Assembly (NCBI GenBank): GCA_964058845.1
Contig: CAXKVR010000138.1
Coordinates: 744,001-808,000, forward strand
Source of the DNA: Carex sylvatica
Taxonomy: Eukaryota; Streptophyta; Magnoliopsida; Poales; Cyperaceae
DNA: 64,000 nucleotides
Reading direction: 5' to 3'
Position numbers and translations under genes: made by a program. The notes beneath the pieces were generated by a model. It made no database searches. It saw only the letters and a list, made by a program, of their open reading frames with translations, and was not told the origin of the DNA. Below, piece by piece: positions 59,628 to 64,000 of this stretch (within the stretch, counting starts at the first letter, position 1; each line of letters opens with the position of its first letter).

Positions 59628-60779
59628 CCGTCATTTTTATTTATATCCAATATTTTCAATATTTTATCATAAATAACTAACTTTTTGAGTTTTTTTAAAA
59701 AATACTCAAACCGCAGCAATTTTCTGCGGTTTGGAATTTTTTTTTTTGTTTGCACTATATCTCTTTGAATTTTGAAAATAATAATTATTATTATCGTGTA
59801 AAGGACATATATTGAACAATCACAGATAATTTCAATGATCTTTAAATAATAAATGAAATTGTAATTCATTAAAAAAAATAAGCGAACGCACACAATAAAA
59901 GTAAATGTATTTTAAAATAATTTTATGGATAATTCTTGAATAATCTCTCAGGCTTATGAAAAAAAACTAACCGGTCGTTGTATGTCTATTGTTGATAGAA
60001 AACTTAAACTGAATTTTTGAGGCACTAAACGACATTTTTTTTGCAATTCTGATTCTGTCGGATGTCCGGAGATGATCCCCTGCACAAAATCCAGTTCCGT
60101 CTTGTCCCCCTCTTTCCGAATTGAGATCATACGCGCAAATTCTACTTTTCTAACCAAAGTTATGGTTGTTTAAAGTTAAAAAAATGATTATTCCGTGCAA
60201 AAATACCGATTACGCACCAGTGCTTTATGCCCGACTTAACGACGGCAGAAATGCATCTATGTTTCATTGCCAAAACATCAATGACACATCCATACTCTCT
60301 AAACGGTCATAACTTTATTATTGTCAAAACATTGATGACGTCAAAATATCGATGATGCACTCATACAGATTGGCAATAACCGGTATTAGTTTTTTTCAAA
60401 AGCCTAAGAGATTATTCAAGAACTACCCATATAATTATTTTAAAATGCATTTATTATTTATTGTGTGTTTGCTTATTTTTTTAATGGATTACGGTTTCAT
60501 TTATTACTCAAAGATCATTAAAATTATCTATGATTGTTCAATATATGTCATTTACACGATAATTTTTTTTTTCAAAATTCAAAGAGATATAGTGCAACGG
60601 AATTTTTATAGTGCACAAAAAAAATTAAATCTCAAACCACAATATTTTCTGACAGTTTGGAATAAAAATTTCAAACCGCAAAAAATTGCTGTTGTTTGAG
60701 TATTTAAAAAAAAAAAGTTTCAAAAACATGGTTATTTTGGATAACATGTATTTAATATTGGATATAAATAAAAATGCCG
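59628..60779. mobile_element. Foldback MULE-like element, 1,152 bp, upstream of the WOX gene
   Basis: The ends CCGTCATTTTTATTTATATC and GATATAAATAAAAATGCCG are inverted, with arms of about 370-400 nt (59,628-59,995 and 60,370-60,779). The flanks GGTGATTCT (59,619-59,627) and AGTGATTCT (60,780-60,788) are a 9-bp duplication with one mismatch. The end sequence resembles that of MULE A and B (CGGCCATTTTTATTAATA), so it may belong to the same superfamily. No protein is encoded; the 67-115 codon frames here are arm sequence. Confidence 0.75.
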
Positions 60780-60867
60780 AGTGATTCTTAACCATCAGAT
60801 GACAAATATCATTCTATGATAATTGCAGGGCTTAGAATTGCAAACAGCATAATGTCCTTCATACATC

Positions 60868-60877
60868 CATATATACC
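60868..60877 (+). promoter_or_regulatory. Candidate TATA box of the WOX gene
   Basis: CATATATACC lies about 105 nt upstream of the ATG and about 90 nt after the end of the foldback element. It is followed by a C/A-rich leader with no upstream ATG except ATGAC at 60,897, and by an AGAGAGACAGAGAGAGA tract just before the start. Assigned from position and sequence only. Confidence 0.4.
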
Positions 60878-60978
60878 CCATCCCTTCATCTCCACATGAC
60901 TACAAAACCAACACAACACCAGCCCGCCAACACATACACAACAAAAACACGCTCCGAGAAAGAGAGACAGAGAGAGAA

Positions 60979-63161
60979 ATGACACAAACACAGTCTCACT
61001 CCACAAGGTGGAGTCCAACACCAGAGCAACTGATGCTACTGGAAGAGATGTACAGAAATGGTGTGAAAACACCAAATGCAACTCAAATTCAGCAAATAAC
61101 TGCTCAATTGTCTCGCTACGGCAGGATACAAGGGAAAAATGTTTTTTACTGGTTTCAGAATCACAAGGCCAGAGAGAGACAGAAGATCAGACGGTGGCTC
61201 AGCCGAATCTACGGTGGATACAGCGGTGGTCGTGGCAGTTCCCCGTATTCTCAGTTCCATCCATTGCTACTTCCTGCTACTCAATTTCAGCAACCCATGA
61301 TGGCTTCTCAAGATGGGTTGTGTCTTCCTACTGATAATGCATTTCATGGACATGATCAGGTATGAAATATGTTACTCGAATTTTAGTTAATTAGTGTAAA
61401 TTTACAGTTAAGAGTGTAACCGCACAAAAATTACATTTAAGATAAAATAAACTACAAGTGTTGGTTTTTCTATTTTATTTCTGACATTGAATATGTTATT
61501 GTGTCACTGATATTAAAAGTTCGTTCTGATTGTGTGTCAGTTGAGCCAATTTGTCAGTGACATTGAAGAAGAAACAAAGGTTTCAGAAATGTGTAATGGA
61601 GGATTTAAATTCAACACTGTTGATTACATTACATAGTAGTTCGTATTATAAGTAAAATAACATAAAAATTGTGGGCAACTTAATTTGTCCCTCAAGACGC
61701 TGACACAAACTTAATAATTAGCCTTCTTTCTTTATTAATTATTATAAGAAACCTAATTAGAAGTTTCCATTCTGATCTATAAACATCTCGATTTGGATTA
61801 AATTATTAATTATATAAGTGGGAAGATGTTACATTCAAAATACGGATCTTTCCACTTTAGCTATTTTTATGATTTCCAGTGCGGACTGAAATTATATTTA
61901 TGAACCAAATGTTACACTGGAATGATTTTTTATAAAGTATACATTTTTCATAATTTATTAGTCGTAGAGACTAAAATATTTCAATATCAATAGGGTAGCT
62001 ACTTGACGAGGATAAGAGAATAAATTGTATTGAATCCTAGTAACAAAAAATTAGAACCAATAAAGATTGAGGAGGGTTCAAATGCCTCCATCGTGCCTTC
62101 ATTTTTTAAAACTTTAATAACTCAAAATTGAAATCTTAAAATTCAAAATAAAATTATTGGATATGAACTACATCATTTTATCTATGCACGTGTAAAAAAT
62201 TATGGCATTTTTTTGGTTGTCAACTTGAGCTTATAAAAATGTATACTAATGTGGATAATTTATAGACGTTGATTTTTTAACTTATTGATTCATATAAAGG
62301 TAAAATCAAAATGTGATAATATTTTATGGACACAGAGAGAAAATAACATAGATCACATCTAACGGTTTTATTTTGACGTTTAAGTTTTAAACTTTGAATT
62401 ATTTAAGTTTTTAAAAATGGAGGCATGATGGAGATACAAAAAATGAAGGCATTTGAACCCTCTTCATAAAGATTTGATTATTGAGACATAATGAGGTTTT
62501 AGACAACAATTTAGAAGAGATTTTTTGTTCTGAAAATCAACAAGTCTTTCTTCTCTTTCTATTTTTTTTTTGAGAAAAATTCTGAAACAAGTCATTATAT
62601 CAAAGTTTTGCTTTCTTATTTTTCTGTTCTTTTCTTGTTCTTGTACAATTTCTTTTATTTATTTTACTTAGTTGTTATTATCATTATTGATATTTTTTTT
62701 GAAGTATATAGGTGCTGTATCATCACGTACTGGATTCCTTGTTTAATGATTAATTTTCTGGACCAAATTAAATGCATTGCCATACATGTACCATGTACAC
62801 TCTCCACAGTTGTACCCATCACGCTACCAAGGACTCGATATATTTTGGAAATGAAATCATATGAAATCAATGATATACAAACAAAAAATAATAGTCTCTA
62901 TTTGTTGTTGTCTATTAACAGGCAGTGCAAGAGGATGCAGCTGATGACCCAAATTTTTGTTATATCTGTTCCAAGTTAAGCCAAGGGTTCTCTGAAGAAT
63001 CAGTTACGCATGAATGGATGGCCATGATGGGTTTGGACTCGACGATCAAACAGTGTCGGGGCCCTCCAAGAACCCTCAATCTCTTCCCTTCAAACCACAC
63101 GAGTCTTACTGGTCCGAACAATTCTCAAAACTACCATCAAGCACTGGTACCTCCCAGCTGA
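60979..63161 (+). CDS. WOX3: WUSCHEL-related homeobox transcription factor, WOX3-like, 206 aa
   Basis: Two clear exons: 60,979-61,359 (127 codons) and 62,922-63,161 (79 codons plus TGA), joined in phase 0 across a 1,562-nt intron. The homeodomain spans about residues 8-73: [54 protein letters not shown]. It has the extra helix-loop residues of WOX factors and the recognition helix [12 protein letters not shown]. The C-terminal exon carries an acidic stretch (QEDAADDP) and a WUS box TLNLFP (about residue 175). This places it in the WUS (modern) clade. [11 protein letters not shown]...TPNA.QIQQITA.L is closest to WOX3/PRESSED FLOWER, which promotes lateral-organ margin growth. HKARER rather than HKARDR leaves other WUS-clade members possible. 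A 39-nt in-frame extra exon at 61,541-61,579 may also be used. Confidence 0.9.
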
Positions 63162-64000
63162 GGCATGACTTGATCATACCAGTTAGAAATATCTTGTAAC
63201 AATAAGCTAGTTGTCGTTGTAGTATAGTCGAGTTATGGTCTTTTCTGTTAGCTGGTTCTCTGTTGATCTGCTCGTTTAAGTTGGTGTAACTGAGAGCTTT
63301 TCTATGATATTTAGTCATTATTAAATATATAAGTAGAATTTTTCTTGGGAATCTTTTTTAACAAGTTAGTTGTTTTGAAATATGAAATTGTGATGAGAAG
63401 AGTATGCCAGTACGGTACAATTAATAATTTACAAACATATGAGAGAATGAAGGGCAGCATTTAAGCTCAATTTTAAGTTCAGTTTTCACTGCAAGTTGGA
63501 TTTGAGAGAGCAAAAGTAGTGAATTTGTAATATAATCAAAATATAAAATGGCTATTGGTTTTTGTCTTTGCAAATTTCAGTTTATGTCTGATCGAATTAA
63601 AAGGTGCTTTTAAGTGGATTTGACTTCTCTGAGACGTCTGTGTCTATGCTTATATGAAAAGCTGCAGCGGTTCATATCATGAGTTATTCTGAGTACATTG
63701 ATTCCAGTCTTTTATTGGTTCCCTAGACAAGTAGGCATCTATCATCACCCCTACAGGCTACAGTAACCAGACCATATCAATCTACAAAAAGCTACACCAA
63801 AAAGGAATTGGAAACATAATCCAAAAACATGGAATCTTGCTCCCGAAAGAAATAGGAAAAACCTTTTCTAAAGCAGCATTGCTTTTGCTCCATTTTATAT
63901 ACGATGAACCACTTTGGTCTAAATTTTACTCGTCATGATTTAGGGATGAAAACGAGTTCTAACTCAGATATAGGGCATTTGAGCTAAAATCTCAGTTTGA
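63162..64000. other. WOX 3' flank and spacer
   Basis: 3' UTR-like sequence (AATAA motifs near 63,200), then spacer. No gene or repeat recognised. Confidence 0.45.

Noticed and set aside
59594..60699. Frames of 67-115 codons on both strands
   Set aside because: They lie in the two inverted arms of the foldback element and are near mirror images of each other.

Overview
The window is nuclear DNA of a flowering plant. The genes are spliced, with GT/AG introns, in an AT-rich background, and the recognisable families are land-plant ones: a NET actin-binding protein, an ALS3-type UPF0014 transporter, a WUSCHEL-clade WOX factor and a plant mobile domain. The species cannot be named from the sequence. 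Well over half of the window is transposon-derived.

Layout. 1-11,042: no intact gene. It holds a Helitron end, two large foldback hairpins, a TIR element with 9-bp target duplications, a LINE remnant and a hAT MITE. 11,043-16,663: a complete but decayed Ty3/gypsy chromovirus with 502-bp LTRs. 17,436-18,187: a non-autonomous hAT element. 18,573-22,454 (+): a NET2-like gene, 3 exons, 961 aa. 23,510-24,424: a hAT-type element with a duplicated left end. 24,695-27,281 (-): a 4-exon gene for a 228-aa secreted-then-anchored protein (DUF7953-like). 28,265-29,791 (-): an ALS3/STAR2-like transporter, 3 exons, 283 aa. 30,456-40,068: MULE A. 40,069-46,431: repeats, including a PIF/Harbinger remnant and a 1,273-bp solo LTR. 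46,442-54,454: MULE B, same family as A but in the opposite orientation. 54,965-57,185 (+): a probable organellar RRM-like protein with one exon junction I could not bring into frame. 59,628-60,779: a foldback TIR element close to the next gene's promoter. 60,979-63,161 (+): a WUS-clade WOX gene with a homeodomain and a WUS box.

The most unusual content is the pair of composite MULEs. Each has long TIRs, 10-bp target duplications, and two convergent genes: a MuDR-type transposase and a plant mobile domain (PMD) protein. Both are broken, mostly by different lesions, yet both carry a TAG stop at the same transposase codon. MULE A also contains an internal copy of a family leader followed by a small intact lysine/alanine-rich reading frame with a histone-H1-like tail. 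MULE A, MULE B and the 59.6-kb element each end less than 0.7 kb upstream of a host gene start (ALS3-like, RRM-like, WOX).

The host genes do not form a pathway. They are independent plant genes: actin-membrane scaffold, membrane protein, half-ABC transporter, organellar protein and developmental regulator.
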